Origin: Phialocephala subalpina
Taxonomy: Eukaryota > Ascomycota > Leotiomycetes > Helotiales > Mollisiaceae
Assembly: GCA_900073065.1 (NCBI GenBank)
Contig: FJOG01000006.1
Span: forward strand, 1,346,881 to 1,410,880
DNA length: 64,000 nucleotides
Direction: 5' to 3'
Part shown: piece after piece, positions 53,818 through 64,000 of the stretch
How the letters are laid out: each line of letters begins with the position of its first letter
How positions within the stretch are numbered: position 1 is the first letter of the stretch
Program-made: the position numbers and the translations under genes
Notes under the pieces: generated by a model
What the model was told of the DNA's origin: nothing
Database searches by the model: none
Seen by the model: only the letters and a program-made list of their open reading frames with translations

Positions 53818-54866
53818 CACTTTTCGTCCTCATCCCGTTCTCTTGTGATTACAATTGATCTGGTCTCTATGGACTCTCTTGGAGACGCCCCTTCGGGAGA
53901 TCTCGGGTTGACAAACGAAACATGAGGGCAAACTGTTGAGCGGTGTCAGGGTTGATTTTGTCAAAGCTTAATCTTTTCGCCACTTACAGCGAGCATGGGA
54001 GCCTGGTTTTGTATCGTACATTACAAATGCCAAAAGCTCGCTTGGTGTTTGTTTCTCTAGCCAGAACCATTTGTGCTTTGGACTGTGTGTCAAATAATAT
54101 ACTTCCCCGACTCCATTTGGTATGATCCTATCAGCGGCGACAAGATCATCTGGATCAACAGAGCGGCTGTCACAGAGGGCGAGAGGCCTGTCTTCTAGAA
54201 CTGGTACAAGAGATCGCCAAGTACTCCAAAGGTCAGTCAATCTGGAAGTTGGGCTTTAGAACACACACTTACTTTACAATTCTAAAACGGTAACCGGGAC
54301 ACAAGAATCTCTTCTGGACGTCCATAGGTAGATACCGTGTGATAACCTCAGGGCCCGAGACTATCGTGATGTCTAAACCCTCTTGACGTTAAAACTGAGG
54401 TGTCTTGCAGTTGGTTCAGAGATACAGGCAACTTACCATTGTGCGCCCCTCGCGCTGGCCCTTCAAGCATCAGTAAGTCGTTGAGGTCCAACTCGCTACG
54501 TTCAAATGGTACATTTTTCCGCAGTCGAGAGTCGTAACATTTCACATAGGCCGCCTCCATAACCTCCTTCAAATGTTGTTCTGTCTCAAGCCGGTATTCT
54601 TCAACATCTTTAGCCTCCTGAAAGCACCGGAAATTACTGCGATGCGACAGAACTTGAAATCCGCACTCTTCAATTTGTGGTGCGGGGTTCCACTCTCGGA
54701 TATCTTGTATTGTTATACCGCGGTGATGTTCGAACTCTAGATTGTCAACTCTTTGGACATCGGGATCGAAACCTTCGTGCGGGGGAAGAAAACACCAGTA
54801 TGGTTTCTCTTCTTCGTAAAGAGGGAGCTTCTGGAGATACTCGAGGCTGGCTTCCACTGCAGGCAT
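53808..54866 (-). CDS. AsaB/CmcJ-like hydroxylase/desaturase-type oxygenase
   Basis: Four exons on the minus strand: 54866-54437, 54372-54273, 54223-53988 and 53932-53808, totalling 891 nt (296 residues). Introns are 49-64 nt and phase-consistent. The family (Aspergillus AsaB, GA4-desaturase-like, CmcJ-like) is recognised by EKPYWCFLPP, VDNLEFEHHRGITIQDIR, SGPEVITRYL, YRFRIVNTWRSL, EDRPLALCDSRSVDPDDLVA and the C-terminal FCPHVSF. Members act in fungal secondary metabolism as putative Fe/2-oxoglutarate-type oxidases; the reaction here is unknown. The intron with donor GCT|GTAAGT reads T|TT to give ARFCPHVSFVNP. The stop lies 10 bp inside the convergent amidase coding end. No other biosynthetic genes flank it apart from the amidase. 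Confidence 0.85.
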
Positions 54867-55852
54867 CGTGAAACCTACAATCCTCGAAACAAGACTGACG
54901 AATCTTCAGGTCCTCACGAAGCCTCCCTGTACTTGGTCAATCACTTCCAGCAGTCGGAGATGCCAGTGGTTGGTTCGCGTAGTGTTGTAGCACAGCCAAT
55001 ACAGCGTGAAGATTGCCAGGTGATGAGAATTGAACTCGTGATTCTCGTATGATGGATAGGATTGGGTGTGAACATGTTTCTTGGTCCGTTGCCTCGACCA
55101 TGCAATTCCACAGCCGGTCGTAAGTGGTGAGTGTGTGCCCCGCCGGTTATTCTTGCTTTCGGAAGGGCAAGGCAGAATCGAATCTTGATTCGAATTCAAG
55201 GCTTTCATTGCTTTCACGAGCTAATATATGCAGCAATTGCATTAGCTTATTCAGAAGACCTCTGGCTGTCGCCCATCCTTTTGAATGCGCATCTTTTTGT
55301 CGTTCGTATGCAAGCCATCGAAGTTGCCGAAGCTGCAATTGGTTTTTCGCATGCGTGATCAACCAGCACCCTAGTAAGCCAGACTGCATTCTTGCTGGGG
55401 TCTGGTTTTCCCCCACGAGCGGGGTCGGGCGTGCTCGCAAAGCTCTCAGCAATGAAGGTGTGTGAGGGTCGTCAACTACTCGCTACGAAGAATCGTTCTT
55501 GGACACTTGCATCAAAGCCACTCAATAGTCGAGGCTAGCAATGCCCTTCAGCCTCACATTTGCGACCCATTGGCCTCAGTCGCCGGTACGCCGATTACGG
55601 TTGCATCGACATCAATCTTTGAGAGCAAGCTGCGACTGCGCCTGCTTTCCCATCGCATTTTATTGTCCGCCCAATCCCACCCCACATGGCACTTTGATGA
55701 CTCTATTACAATCGAACATCAAAACATTGGGAGCTCAACAAAGGATACACGAGCAAGTGCAGCTGAATCCAGGAAGCTACTTGACTTCTGGGTGGTGATA
55801 TCTCACGACAGCCATTAAATTTGATTACGGAGGAACCTTGAATCTGATCAGA
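54867..55852. other. Intergenic, no supported gene
   Basis: This must contain the promoters of the divergent oxygenase (minus) and NLR gene (plus). Overlapping frames of 75-118 codons on both strands carry no motif. Confidence 0.5.
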
Positions 55853-58800
55853 ATGGCTCCGTCACTAGATAGCAACGGATCTATCAATGGCCATGTTGAT
55901 CATCAAGCAATTCACGATATTAAGAATGGCATCAATGGGCTTTCTGTTCAAAGATTTGACTACGAAACCTCAGAGTTCTCTGAAAAGAACGACCTTGAGG
56001 TGCGCAGGCTCGATGAGTACGATGTGGATTTCAGTGATACTAGGACTTTCAGTGTTCTTCGCTGGGCGGATACCGTGAAGACGTCGACAGACAGGTTGAC
56101 CGCATCAGGTATCTCTTCTGGTCTCTGTAAAGCAACGACCAGCTAACACACTCTAGATTTGCAAATCGCGTCCAAATACACTGAATGGCAAGATCTTGCT
56201 AGCGAGATCCAAGCAAAACTTACCGAATCGCCATCTACACCTCTCATCAGACGGCAGATAGTCAAGATTCAACCGCTCCCGCACGCTCTGGCGTCTCTCA
56301 CGAGGAAATTTTCCAACCTTGTGACGCCCGAAGAAGTCAACTTTGAGATCATTTGGGGGCTAGTTTACCTTAACCTGAAAGTCAGATATTATCTTTTGAT
56401 TTGGTACAAGAACTGTCGCTAATTATGTCTAGTTATCATATCTTTCAATTGACAGGCTCAAACGGACTAGTGATCTTTTGAACAAGCTTCGGCGCTTGAT
56501 AGAGCTTTTCACCCGATGTCTCGACTCATGCGAAGAAGCAAACGAATCTCGGATTGCCGCAGTTGACTTCCTTGATCCTCTCATAATTATTCTCACAGAT
56601 TCGATTGTCTACCTGCATGACTCCTCCTCAGGTTTGTGATGTCTTCACCTTGGTAGTATCACTTCCTAATCCCGGCGTTTAGATCGAGAAGCCGAGGAAG
56701 CGTGGCCCGATCTGAACGAAAGCATTAACAGCCAGCTCGAATCTATGGATCTGACGGTCAAACACGTGAATGAAATTACAATCCAATCGAAGGCGAACTT
56801 GGATCGTCAAGCAAGGGCGTTGACGCAGAGACATACCTTGGCGCCTGACTCAGAAGAGAAATGTTCATTTCCCAATAGGATTCTACCCTTTCAACAAAAC
56901 ACAAGATTCTATGGGCGAAAAGAAGAACTTGACAAGATCTACGACTATCTGAGTCCCAAAGGAGATGGTTCATACCGAACCTACACAATTTATGGCCGTC
57001 GAGGTGTTGGCAAGACAGAGATTGCTCTGCAATTTGCCTACACCAACCCGGCCGGGTATGACGCCATATTTTGGATACAGTGTGAAACGTCTGTGACGAT
57101 TCGTCAGAGCTTCACCGACGTCGCCGTTTCTCTGGAGCTACCTGGGGCAGACAGAGATGGACACCACGAAGAAAACTTGTTGGCGGTCAAAGATTGGTTG
57201 AGTAAAACGCGTTAGTAGCTCTATCTCTGTATAGTGTCAGTCTATGGTCTAACCTCGCTTGATACCAGGACGACGATGGCTTTTGATATTCGACAATGCA
57301 GGTGAGTGCGATCCATCATGCCTCTTTTGATGTGGCTGACACATGAAAGAAAATGATCAAATTCTCAAAGGCTATTGGCCGACAGCTTCCAGTGGCGCCA
57401 TCCTCCTGACGTCCCGGAAGTATTTCAACTTCACCAAAGACACGAGAAGGAAAGGTGACACAGTGAAGCCATTCGACACAAAGCAGAGTTGGGAGCTTTT
57501 ACTCCAACTCCTGGGAGATGACTGGAAGCGCCTGGACCTCGAAGGAAAGATAGCAGAAACCGAGATCATCGCAGCCAAGCATCTATTAGAGAAACTTGAA
57601 GGGCTCGCTCTTGCGATTCAACAAGCAGCAATTCTGATCAAAGACTCCGAGGTTGGTGGTCCTACGATTGTCAAGACCTTGGAAAGGTTCAAGGAAAGAA
57701 TACGTACTCTTCCAGCACGCTTATCAAGTACGCGTTCGACAGCAGAAACTGCACTTGATGCGCTTTGGGATATGAGTTTCAGCAAGTTGTCACGAGATGC
57801 GCGCACCCTTCTGCAAGTATTGGCTTGGTTGTCGCCAGGTAAGATTCGAGAGTCCTTTTGTAGCAGAGCTTGAATAACCCAAGACAGACAAAATCCCAAT
57901 CAATCTTTTCCTTCCAAGGGCTCAGTCTACTTTGGATGGTCCTCTGGAGTTTTGCAAAAAAGATGCCAAACTCTCCGACGAGGGGAAGACAGCCTCTCTT
58001 TACACACTGGTCAACCCTTCTCCGCAGTTAGAGGCTGCCATCAAAGAGCTATCAAGTCGAGCACTTATCAAGGAGGATAGCAGGAACTTTGGCGTTCATC
58101 GAGTCGTACAAGAGGCGACGAACTTCCAAAATTCTGGTGATCTCCAGTCTTCATTTGACGCGGCGGTGAACCTTGTCTGGTACCGGTTTCCCAAGAGAGA
58201 GATGGACGAGAATTTGTACACGAAATGGAGCGAATGTCAGGAGTTTGTTTCCCATGGTGTATACCTGAGCAGGAAGTTTCAAGAATATGCTAGATCGGGT
58301 GCTCTCAAAGGAACTGACCGTTTCGTAGAATTGCTAAGTAACTGTGCTTGGTAAGCAATTCAATTCCCAATCATCACTCGATTCAAATTCCAGCGGTGGC
58401 TAAATACAGCAGGTATATCTACGAGCTTGGGGACTTCGATGTCTCGAAAAAGGTGGTCGAAATCGCCATTCTGTCCTGCGAGAATAAAGACTCCTTACTC
58501 TATGCCGAGCTTCGCAGTACAGCTGGTTCCCTTTTCTACGATCTCAACCAACTCGATAACTGTCGCCAAGCATGGGACGAGGCATTACGCATCCGCGAAT
58601 CTAAACTGCCCCAGAACAGTCCTCATAGTGAGTAGTTATATTAAGTTCGATGCCTGAGGGTTTTAATAATTTTATTAGTCGCCGCAATATTCAACAATCT
58701 TGGAAACGCAGAACTGGCGCAAGGAAACATAGAAGATTCAATGGATTACTTCAACCGCGCAATCCCTATCTGGAAGGCGGAAGGTGACAAGACCGCCACT

Positions 58801-59503
58801 CACTTGGCGCTTACATATCTCTGTGTTGGTAGATCTCGCATGATTGCCGGTGATTTGAACGAGGCAATGAAATGGACATCGCAGTCGGACGCCTTGTTTA
58901 TGCGAACAATTGGATCTGACAAAGGCTTCATGGCAAAGTACAACGTCCTCAGTTATGTTTTCTGATTTCTTGCTGATTCATTCTCAGCGTCCATTATGCG
59001 TTTGGAAACATCCACTTTCGACAAAGACATTTGGCTTCTGCTCATAGCGACTACGAAATGTGTCTCAAGATCTGTTTACCAAACATGCCAATCCATCCAC
59101 TGACAGCCGCTGCATACTTTTCCCTTGCATGCGTGGAACTTGAAATGGAACATGTCGACCTGGCCAAGTCAGTTCAACATTCAATACCCTACAGACCCGA
59201 ATGCTTACTACTCGCAGGGCGTTTCTGGCTAAAGCTAAAGCCATCGCTGAGCTGCGTAGTCCAAATCGTGATGACGGGCCCATCGCTCGGATCCTGTGGA
59301 AGACAGCGGTCGTTCTAGAAGGCGATACTTTCGGAAAATATGCCGATGAAGCCAAAAGGCTGCGGCAGAGAGCAGAGACTGCTCAGCAAAGCTTGTTCGC
59401 TGCAGGAGAAGGTGGAGAAATTCCGAAAATTGATGAAAATCGTGGTCCTGCCGGTGAAGAGGAGGACAGCTATCGTGCTTTGGTACCCTTGTTCTATCGT
59501 TGA
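55853..59503 (+). CDS. STAND/NLR-like protein: helical N-terminal domain, NB-ARC, TPR repeats
   Basis: Eleven exons: 55853-56108, 56157-56380, 56433-56631, 56683-57210, 57269-57301, 57350-57838, 57888-58350, 58413-58627 (or 58410-), 58679-58937, 58988-59167 and 59218-59503; 3132 nt, 1043 residues, all phases consistent. The N-terminal 250 residues are helical (VNFEIIWGLVYLNLKLSYLS, KLRRLIELFTRC), like the effector-side domains of fungal STAND proteins. The NB-ARC domain has GRKEELDKIY, P-loop YGRRGVGKTEIA (about residue 330), and Walker B RRWLLIFDNAE split across a 33-nt exon. It continues with GAILLTSRKYF, LEKLEGLALAIQQAA and the winged-helix end. TPR units follow (IFNNLGNAELAQGNIEDSMD, YFNRAIPIWK; LAKAKAIAEL). 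Such proteins mediate non-self recognition and programmed cell death in fungi. This copy has no lesion. Confidence 0.87.
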
Positions 59504-59949
59504 GGTTGCTTATATCCTTTCACCTTTTGGGAGAGTGTTTTGGAGTTTTGGAAGCTACAACTTCACATAGAACCATACGATGAAAATATGATAAATATAT
59601 TATTTTATCTGAAGCTACTCGAACCCGGTGTTATTAATCTCCCAGCGCTGCCGTGCTTTCTTGGCTGAATTTCTCTTGAGTAAGAACGATCATAAGGCAA
59701 GGTGTGACGCTTTATAGTATGTGGCATTTTAGCCTTACTCATCCGACTTGATTGTTCTGTCGACGTTGGCAAATCAAAATATCCTCTCAAACTTGCCAAA
59801 TATACACCGAGCCTTCTCCAAATTCGCAACTCGCAATTTTGTTTTAATTTTCACTCTCGCAATCCTCGACATCAGATACATATTTTTCAGACTACTCAAC
59901 CATAAGATGGAGTGGAACTCAATATCCAATAGTGAAAGAAAGACACATC
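59504..59949. other. Convergent 3' region
   Basis: This 446-bp AT-rich interval lies between the stops of the NLR-like gene (plus) and the membrane-anchored gene (minus). It includes the tract ATAAATATATTATTTTAT, probable 3' UTR and polyadenylation sequence. Confidence 0.5.
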
Positions 59950-61710
59950 CTATGTACTAAAGCTTGGGGACGACGCCTGTTGAAGCTGTTGCTTGGCTAA
60001 CACCACTTGCCAGATTTGGAAACAGAGAGATAGTACCATCAAAAGAATGGTAACCGTAGCGAAGAGTACCAAGAGCTGCGGGTTGATATGTTAGCAGCAT
60101 TCGATGAAGGAGTTTGCAGATCACTTACCTGGGTGCTCCGAAGGTTGAACCTCGCCGCGATATCACGTCGGTCGTTGAGCAACGACATTACGGTCTGTGG
60201 TTGATGCTGATTATCAAACTCTGCCAGCTCCATCAATCGTTTACCAAAGAAGGGGAATTCATCGAGCGTGTAATACGTGGTGGGCTGATTGTTGTCTAGC
60301 TCTTCGTATATGTATCGAGCTTCGGTTGATGATGAACTCTGCCCGCATAGGACACGAAGCAAAGGATCACATGCCCAGCTCGTCATGCCTTGTTCGTGAT
60401 TCTCTTCCAAACCTGTCAGCATCTTGGTGAAACCTTTCCACGACCTTTCGTCTTGGCCGAATATCAAGCGATATGAACGTAGAATCTCCTCGAAGAACTC
60501 ATCAGTGGGTATGTCAGCAGCGTTGACATCCTCACACTGACTGTCGGCATGATCGTTGAGAAGTCTAAGAGTGTTAATTTGTGGGTGTTTCGGCTGTCCA
60601 GAGGTGCGTCAAACTTACCGAGAAAGGAGATGCTTCTTTCGATCAACCATCATCATTCGGCAGAAGGAGGGGAATTGGAAGAGTTTCAGTGTCTTTTTTC
60701 CACTATCAAGCTCAAGATGTAGAGCCAGAGAGCTCACCCATTCAATTTTCAATCCTGCAATCTGATGAAGGGTGTCGAAACAAACAGAATGTACCTGGAC
60801 AATCCCACTTTGGCCGTGATGGGAGAATCCCGGTTGCCGAATGGAGTGAATCCGAGCCATTGGTATCAAATAGCCAAATTTGCCCAGCATGGTGTACAAA
60901 GGGACGTCTATGTACTCAAATCCTTGCCCAAAGGAGAGATACTTCCTCGTGACGAGATCATTTCTCTGACCAGATGAGCTTGTTGAAGTCTTCCTGACCT
61001 CGAGCTTGTCCGGTTTTGGATGTGAAACTGCCTCGTATAACATACCTGTTGATGTTGTTAGCAGCGCTTTTGAAGTAATATCTCGAATGGAAGAGAGTGA
61101 ATCGGGTGATGACATACTGAGCCATCCAACAATTGCGAAGACAATCTGGTTTGGCTTGGCACGTTCCTCATCACCTTGAGGTTTCAGCAAGCTGTTATTG
61201 TCTAGTTCATCCACAATTTCCACTAAAGTAGCATTTCGCCTCGTACTCAGAAGCTGGGCAATTGTGTAGACAAAATGGTAAACAACAACCAAGTCTCCAG
61301 CTCTAGGACCCTTGGAGGAATCTTCCAGGCCTTCAAGAGATGGCGCCAAAAGATGCCATGTCTCGGTGAACTTCATCTGAAGGTACTGGGAATACCATTG
61401 GCAAGCCGTTGCCAATGGGCCTTTGGGCATGTCATGCCCAATAATAAAGATGATCAACTTCCATTGACCTGTTATCTCCTCAGATGTCAACGTTGGGAGG
61501 TTACCTAACAGAGTGAGCGCAAGTCAACCAAATGGTATTGCTAGAATCGCGGATCTCTACCAACATACCAAAGAATTCGTACTCAGTCGTGGGAACTCTA
61601 CTTGTTAGAGCTGTACCTAAAGTTGTCGACCGACGGAATGTAAAGCTGGTGGGTCTCCAGGGAGATTTCCTTTCTCCCCGCTGGTCACCGAGTTCAATAT
61701 CGTCCACCAT
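59950..61710 (-). CDS. Fungal protein of unknown function with C-terminal membrane anchor
   Basis: Five exons on the minus strand: 61710-61569, 61504-61118, 61045-60619, 60564-60129 and 60075-59950, 1518 nt (505 residues), all in phase. It belongs to a family common in filamentous ascomycetes, known to me only as hypothetical, recognised by SEEITGQWKLIIFIIGHDMP, GPRAGDLVVVYHFVYTI, LALHLELDSGKKTLKLFQFP, SFCRM, and SYRLIFGQDERSWKGFT. The last exon adds one hydrophobic helix (LLVLFATVTILLMVLSLCFQ) and a basic, glutamine-rich end, suggesting a tail-anchored protein. The 72-nt intron (61117-61046) is stop-free and in frame. The 5' end is uncertain: sequence spliced out at 61568-61505 could code for IWLTCAHSV, which I recall as conserved in relatives, so either that intron is false or part of the gene has been deleted. 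Confidence 0.72.
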
Positions 61711-62323
61711 TGTTGCCGTACAAATCAGTTATTTGATTAGATATTGTAAAGACCCAATCCATCAACGAAAGCCTGCCTAGTTTTATAACAGATGAAATTC
61801 GACATGCGAGGCTCGATCTGCCTTGCCCAATTCTCGAGACTGAAAAGTGCCATACAGAAAATTGAAGTGTGGGTTTGCGAAGTGCCGCGAGATTCACATG
61901 TCTGATAGGCGAGGCTGAGGTGTGGTAGGAAATATGCAAACCCACACCGCCCGCGTGAAGTTGCCTAATTAACCTGACAACCCAACGCTCCTCAGCTGAG
62001 ATGTGATGACTGCGCCATGCGGGGTCATGCAGTGTGGCAGTGGCTTTTCCAGCCATAGCCTGCCACTTCACTTTGCAGACGAGGAGGAATTGATAACGAG
62101 CTTCCGGTTCGAGCTTCGTACATGAAACCCTGGACGAGGCGTCACAAGGCATCACAAGGCGTCATCAGAGGAGGCATCACATGCATTCTTAATGTATTTT
62201 GTATCTTTTATTTCAGCCTCATGTTCACGATGGAGAGCAGGAAATATCAGTAAGAACCGAAATTATGCTGATTCTGACTGCGCGCTGTTGGTAAGACCCC
62301 GGCGCCCGATCCAAAGAAAACCT
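61711..62323. other. Intergenic, no supported gene
   Basis: A run of short direct repeats of GGCGTCACAA/GGCATCACAA type occurs at about 62138-62182. Otherwise nothing is seen. The promoter of the membrane-anchored gene lies at the left. Confidence 0.45.
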
Positions 62324-63071
62324 TCAACAATGTAGCATTCTTCCCTTAGTCAAATTGTGGAAGCAAAGAACTGTGTATATGCCCCGAGTATCCCTACCTC
62401 TCACCCTTTGAACTGTACATGCATGCAATTTCAGGATATTTTCAATAGGAAATCGATCATGCTGGCCCTTTCTGCTGTCAAAGTCCTCCCAGATTGTTGC
62501 TCCCTAATGAGGTATTATGCGTCAGCAGTTGTCTTTTGAGAAAAGAGAAATATGAGAACAAATTATCAATTTGTCCCTTTGAAGTGAAGATTGCAAATTC
62601 TCGAATGGGGTGAATTTTGTCGACTGTATTGTGTTCTTTTCAATCTTGGCGGCAACGGATGTGCAATCATGACTGAATTTTGTACTCACCATAGACACAC
62701 TTCTTTGGGCAAGCAACAATAGCCCTTCCATTAGACGACCGTGGCTGTAGATCTTCCAATAGACTTCTCCACGGCTGGGTCTTCAAATGTGACTTTGGCT
62801 TCGGGAATCCTTCAGGACTGACAGAGTCGAAGAATGAAGCAGCCTGCTTAGGAAAAGCTTCATCAACTGGCGACCCTTCTCGAGAAGATACTGAGGTCGA
62901 GCTTGAAGTTGATGGAGGTTTGTTCAAGTAATCCTTAGGTAACTGAACTAGGTCAGCCGTTTTCTGATATACAGGCTAGGTTGTGTAGTATACTACTAGG
63001 CCAACATCCTCTGGCTCCGCAAGATACTGTGAAGCTCTATACGAGGAGTTGGTAGCGGTTGTTGACTCCAT
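62324..63071 (-). CDS. Probable gene of unknown function, 3' end unresolved
   Basis: Two exons are supported on the minus strand: 63071-62994 (MESTTATNSSYRASQYLAEP then EDVGLV) and 62942-62690 (LPKDYLNKPPSTSSS through SNGRAIVACPKKCVYG), joined by a 51-nt intron (GTATAC...TTCAG). The second ends at a strong donor (GTGAGT, 62689). A good branch/acceptor pair (GCTGAC...CATTAG, ending 62504) follows. Joining there in phase gives a stop after eight codons. The frame that looks most protein-like (ATIWEDFDSRKGQHDRFPIE) is out of phase and runs to a TGA at 62326-62324. So either another acceptor is used, an exon is missed, or the gene carries a frameshift. The product is serine/proline-rich and unlike anything I recognise. 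Confidence 0.4.
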
Positions 63072-64000
63072 AGCTGACTTTGAAGCCAGAGGTGGTGGTG
63101 TACTCAAAAGTTGGGTGCGAGGAGTCAAGCTGACTTCACGTGATTTGCCGAAGAGAAGGACGTCTCGTGAATCGTACAGTGTCAAAGTTGTCGAGGGCGC
63201 GAGAGCTGAGCTTCCCAAAAACAATCTTATTCGTGCAAAGCAATCAGAGTGTGTCGAGATGTAGAGTGAGAGAAAGCCAGCAAAGAAGCCTGCTTAGATA
63301 GCCGTGACAGCCCTCGCCTAGCGCTTTGTGGGGGTTGCCTGCGGGCTTCCTCTGCGGGCTTCCTTTTCTGGCCATCGGCGGCAAAACTCCAGGCGGCTGA
63401 GCGAACACCTTCATCTCTGGGGTCACCTTCCTCGAAAGTCTCAAGGCAGCAGTGTCAAATACGAATTCCGAGACTTTATTTTAATTTCTGGCTCTTGACA
63501 TCTTCAACCTGAGCTCAATCTTCGGCTTGACATTGACGGTATGCTCTACTCATCTCTGGCATCAAAATATCCTTGAATACAGGAGCGACATCAGTGAGCA
63601 TGATATTCAGTAAACAGATCCCCCACTTCTGGCCTTCTGTTGTACTCGAGGCTTTAGCAACAGAATTCTGAAAGCTGGACCACGTGACTGTCACTCAGGC
63701 TCTTGCAAATTATGCAGCCTAGAGCTTTCAATATGAGCAAGGTATGGGATTTCTCCATCTTAAAAATCATGACTAATGAAAGCAATCATTATAACAGCTC
63801 GTCAGCCGTAGTACTGGGAAACTGTGTAGGTCTGCTAAGGCCAAGCGTCGTCAACTGTGTCGTGGCTAGGTTGGTGCTTTATGAACCCCATACGATACTC
63901 AGCTCCTCTTTGACATTAAGGGGAAAGCTTACACATCGAAGAAAGTACCCTGGTATCGCAGATTTCAAAAATAGACCGCGATCCGACTCCGACTCCAAAG
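63072..64000. other. Window end, no supported gene
   Basis: The upstream region of the preceding minus-strand gene lies here; an open frame extends to 63224 without an ATG better than the one chosen. No other feature is supported before the window ends. Confidence 0.45.

Noticed and set aside
62138..62182. GGCGTCACAA/GGCATCACAA short repeats as a CRISPR-like or binding-site array
   Set aside because: Units are contiguous and only about 10 bp; simple sequence slippage is sufficient.
1..64000. Prokaryotic features (operons, ribosome binding sites, CRISPR, attachment sites)
   Set aside because: The intron-rich fungal gene structure throughout makes these inapplicable, and no such pattern was seen.

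Overview
This window is nuclear DNA from a filamentous ascomycete, most plausibly a leotiomycete/helotialean-type fungus (an inference from gene content only). Real genes are split by short introns, mostly 47-117 nt, with GTRNGT-type donors, CTAAC/CTGAC-type branch sites and YAG acceptors. They encode fungal families: Zn2Cys6 regulators, an importin-11-type karyopherin, PEX2, a Sod2/Nha1-type antiporter and a STAND/NLR protein. I rebuilt exons by eye, by joining open frames at splice signals so that family motifs continue. No tool or database was run.

Layout. 0-3.6 kb: cactin (minus) and a DUF7918-type protein (plus) share a 272-bp promoter. 3.6-7.1 kb: gene-poor, with one cysteine-rich reading frame. 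7.1-10 kb: a cyclic-nucleotide-binding half and an F-box/LRR half that look like one ancestral gene, now broken by a frame change and an exact 250-bp tandem duplication. 12.2-13.0 kb: BTB/POZ pseudogene. 13.6-15.3 kb: AT-rich TA-flanked transposon remnant holding a 474-N assembly gap, abutting a 170-bp MITE. 15.4-17.5 kb: GHITM-type mitochondrial membrane protein and MsrA, convergent. 19.1 kb: small hydrophilic repeat protein. 20.2-31.9 kb: four same-strand paralogues of a fungal 2EXR/DUF7730-like family, each with at least one frame lesion, interrupted by an intact Zn2Cys6 regulator. 32.5-38.8 kb: NmrA-like reductase, KAP120-type importin and a medium-chain reductase. 40.9-43.1 kb: six-exon Zn2Cys6 regulator. 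45.9-49.6 kb: PEX2 and a Na+/H+ antiporter. 51.7-54.9 kb: amidase and an AsaB/CmcJ-like oxygenase whose coding ends overlap by 10 bp. 55.9-61.7 kb: intact 11-exon NLR-like protein convergent with a five-exon gene encoding a C-terminal membrane anchor. 62.3-63.1 kb: an incompletely resolved gene.

How the parts fit together. Housekeeping genes (splicing, nuclear import, peroxisome assembly, methionine repair, ion homeostasis) are intact and closely spaced. They alternate with a decaying accessory landscape of pseudogenes, duplications and transposon remnants. The accessory genes that remain intact (NLR, its convergent membrane-anchored neighbour, amidase plus oxygenase) are the best candidates for lineage-specific functions in self/non-self recognition or small-molecule metabolism. 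That functional reading is inference; the gene structures are read directly from the sequence.
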